Source: JAXMCI01 sp046349435
GTDB taxonomy: Bacteria > Pseudomonadota > Alphaproteobacteria > Dongiales > Dongiaceae
NCBI GenBank assembly: GCA_046349435.1
Contig: JAXMCI010000025.1
Location: forward strand, 46,848 to 110,847
Reading direction: 5' to 3'
Length of the DNA stretch: 64,000 bases
The notes under the pieces were generated by a model. That model ran no database searches, was not told where the DNA came from, and saw only the letters and a list, made by a program, of their open reading frames with translations. Below, in pieces: positions 62,134 through 64,000 of the stretch. The position numbers were made by a program, and so were the translations under genes. Each line of letters starts with the position of its first letter. The first letter of the stretch is position 1.

Positions 62134-63025
62134 CGGGATCGCTGGCGGCGAGCCGCCCGGCGTAGTCGCTGACCAGCCGGGCCGCGCCCTGGGCGAGCTC
62201 GCGGTGCCGCAGGGCGAAGGCGAGGTTGGCCTCGAGGAACCCGAGCTTGTCGCCGCAGTCGAAGCGCGTGCCCTCGAAGCGGAAGCCGTGGACCGGCGAG
62301 CGGCCGATCAGCGCGGCGATGGCGTCGGTCAGCTGGATCTCGCCGCCGGCGCCCGGGCGCACCTCGCCGAGCGCGGCGAAGATCTCCGGCGCCAGGATGT
62401 AGCGGCCGATCACCGACAGGGTCGAGGGCGCCTGGGCCGGCGCCGGCTTCTCGACCAGCCCGCGGACCGCCGCCAGCGAGCCGTCCTCGTGGGCGACGTC
62501 GAGCACGCCGTAGCGGGCGGTGTGCTCGCGCGGCACGTCCATCACCGCGAGCAGCGAGCCGCCGCACCGGGCCTGCGCCTCGACCATCTGCTTGAGGCAG
62601 GGGGTGCGCGACATGATCAGGTCGTCGGGCAGGATCACCGCCACCGGCTCGTCGCCGACCAGGTGACGCGCGCACCATACGGCGTGCCCGAGCCCGAGCG
62701 GCTGCTGCTGGCGCACGAAGCTCATCTCGCCGGGCTGCGGCAGCAGCCGGTCGACCAGCTCGATCTCGCGCGCCTTGCCGCGTGCCCGCAGCATGGTGTC
62801 GAGCTCGGCGGAGCGGTCGAACAGGTCCTCGATCGCCGCCTTGCCGCGCGCCGTGACGAAGATGAACTGCTCGATGCCGGCGGCGCGCGCCTCCTCGACG
62901 GCGTACTGGATCAGCGGCTTGTCGACGACCGGCAGCATCTCCTTTGGCACGGCCTTGGTGGCGGGAAGGAAGCGGACGCCCAGGCCGCCCACCGGGAAGA
63001 TCGCGCGCTTGACCGCTTTCGACAT
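62120..63025 (-). CDS. galU: UTP-glucose-1-phosphate uridylyltransferase
   Basis: 301 residues from ATG 63025; the frame is open upstream but the protein family begins AVKRAIFPVGGLGVRFLPAT, whose glycine-rich loop binds UTP. KAVPKEMLPVVDKPLIQYAV, EEARAAGIEQFIFVTARGKA, QQPLGLGHAVWCARHLVGDE and GGEIQLTDAIAALI follow the family, with metal-binding DDLI in VAVILPDDLIMSRTPC. It makes UDP-glucose, used by OpgH next door for periplasmic glucans and for lipopolysaccharide. Divergent from the PRC-barrel gene, with 260 bases between. Confidence 0.95.
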   Translation of the reverse strand: MSKAVKRAIFPVGGLGVRFLPATKAVPKEMLPVVDKPLIQYAVEEARAAGIEQFIFVTARGKAAIEDLFDRSAELDTMLRARGKAREIELVDRLLPQPGEMSFVRQQQPLGLGHAVWCARHLVGDEPVAVILPDDLIMSRTPCLKQMVEAQARCGGSLLAVMDVPREHTARYGVLDVAHEDGSLAAVRGLVEKPAPAQAPSTLSVIGRYILAPEIFAALGEVRPGAGGEIQLTDAIAALIGRSPVHGFRFEGTRFDCGDKLGFLEANLAFALRHRELAQGAARLVSDYAGRLAASDPDLAA

Positions 63026-63285
63026 GGCGCTGAAGACCCCTGTCCTGATTGATTGATCTGGTGCTTCGGAGATCGCGCATCGCCGAGCGACGTCCGCAGA
63101 ACAGCGCTGCCGTCGAGCCGGTTCCGTCGGCGGCCGGGCGGGGCGCGGGGCAAGAGTCGGGCCGGCCGCGCGTAGGCATCGGAACCTATCGCCAAGCAGC
63201 GGCATTTCGAAGGTCTCCGGTCGATCAGTCCCGAGCAAGACCGATCGTCCATGATCGATTCACGAAGATTGCCAGGAGATCGGAA

Positions 63286-64000
63286 ATGCGAACGTTTCTA
63301 TTGAGCAGCGTCGCGGCCCTCGCGCTGACCGTCGCGACGGGTGCGCTGGCTGCCTCCCCCGACAACACCGCGCCGGCCGCGAACGGCACCGCGGCGACCA
63401 GCGGCACCGGCGCGACCGGCGTCACCGAGGGCACCGGCACGCTGGTCAACCGCGACCAGATCGAGGCCCGCACGCTGGTCGGCAAGGCCGTGTACGACGT
63501 CAACGGCGACAAGATCGGCAGCATCGACGACGTCATCCTGGCGCCCTCCGGCCAGGGCGCGCAGCAGGCCGTCATCAAGTCCGGCGGCTTCCTCGGGATC
63601 GGCGAGAAGCTGATCGCCGTCTCGATCGCCGACCTGAAGCCCGGCCGCGACAAGGACACGCTGGTGGTCAACGGCCTGACCCGCCAGCAGGTGCGCGACA
63701 TGCGGACCTTCGCCTACGACCAGTCGACCCGCAGCTGGCGCCACACCCAGACCGCCGCCGGCACCAACGACATGGCCAACGGCTCCATGGCCAACGGCAA
63801 TGCCGGCACCGGGCTCGGCGGGCCGGCCGTCGCGCCGGCAGCGGGCGCGGTGAATTCGGTGCAGCCGCGCATGCTGATCGGCAAGGAGGTGGTCGACGCC
63901 GGCGGCAAGCGCATCGGCACCGTCGACAACGTCCTGATGGATGCCTCCGGCAGCAAGCCCGAGAAGGCGATCATCGCGTCAGGCGGCTTCCTCGGGATCG
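63286..64000 (+). CDS. Exported PRC-barrel protein, cut by the right edge
   Basis: At least 238 residues from ATG 63286, with an AGGAGA site 7 bases before. A signal peptide (TFLLSSVAALALTVATGALA) is followed by an alanine/glycine/threonine-rich segment and a first PRC-barrel (LVGKAVYDVNGDKIGSIDD to SIADLKPGRDKDTLVVNGL). A second linker (about 165-190, DMANGSMANGNAGTGLGG) leads to a second PRC-barrel (LIGKEVVDAGGKRIGTVDN) that runs off the window. Both barrels share GGFLGIGEKL or ASGGFLGI. Alphaproteobacterial proteins of this kind lie in the envelope or are stress-induced; function is unknown. Confidence 0.82.
   Translation, partial: MRTFLLSSVAALALTVATGALAASPDNTAPAANGTAATSGTGATGVTEGTGTLVNRDQIEARTLVGKAVYDVNGDKIGSIDDVILAPSGQGAQQAVIKSGGFLGIGEKLIAVSIADLKPGRDKDTLVVNGLTRQQVRDMRTFAYDQSTRSWRHTQTAAGTNDMANGSMANGNAGTGLGGPAVAPAAGAVNSVQPRMLIGKEVVDAGGKRIGTVDNVLMDASGSKPEKAIIASGGFLGI

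Overview
The window is GC-rich DNA (roughly 70 percent by eye) with the gene content of an alphaproteobacterium. The best evidence is a circularly permuted two-piece tmRNA, an alphaproteobacterial SspB, the DUF4169 / ribbon-helix-helix / fumC group, a class I IlvC beside IlvB-IlvH, and the mreBCD-mrdA-rodA order. Gene order in 32-51 kb recalls Rhodospirillales-type genomes, but that assignment is inference. Codon bias is strong enough that nearly every gene has long open shadow frames on the other strand; these were set aside.

Left part (1-9.3 kb), accessory: a frameshifted MocR/PdxR-type regulator running off the edge, two degenerate tandem copies of an exported-protein gene, a broken ORF coupled to an ADP-ribosylglycohydrolase, an omega-amino-acid:pyruvate aminotransferase, a TauD-like dioxygenase, a family 2 glycosyltransferase, and a 0.8 kb block in which the 5' end of that glycosyltransferase gene is repeated twice more together with palindromic repeats. 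A TetR regulator coupled to a small membrane ORF follows.

9.4-30 kb: an FAD-linked D-lactate/glycolate-type dehydrogenase, a PAS protein, an SbmA/YddA-like ABC exporter, DUF4169, a 1347-residue AsmA protein, an RHH protein and fumC. Then a DGPF protein with its ECF42-type sigma factor, a frameshifted DUF1835 gene, and a small regulatory island (methyltransferase, GFA protein, SARP/TolB-like/TPR regulator, MalT-like LuxR regulator) bracketed by two paralogous DUF1127-type small proteins.

30-51 kb, conserved core: sspB, tmRNA (tag ANDNRMALAA), thyX, a PNPOx-like protein, mrp/apbC, hflK-hflC-DUF2065-degP, divergent serB and miaA, ilvB-ilvH-(terminator)-ilvC, leuA, mreB-mreC-mreD-mrdA-rodA, then tRNA-Lys(CUU). 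The products cover branched-chain amino acid synthesis, membrane and periplasmic quality control, tRNA modification and the rod-shape machinery.

51-57.8 kb, accessory again: an IS1634-type element with a multiply frameshifted transposase, inserted exactly at the stop codon of a lower-GC gene for an unknown membrane-anchored protein; a poorly coding stretch with an AT-rich patch; a SleB-type cell wall hydrolase; a YihY/BrkB membrane protein and a small ORF. Right part (58-64 kb): the osmoregulated periplasmic glucan pair opgG-opgH, a NepR-like small protein, galU (UDP-glucose supply for OpgH), and a PRC-barrel protein cut by the right edge.

I found no CRISPR array, rRNA, prophage or clear secretion system. 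The number of genes broken by single-base shifts (MocR, the tandem pair, the ORF before the ADP-ribosylglycohydrolase, DUF1835, transposase) is notable and could reflect real decay or assembly error.
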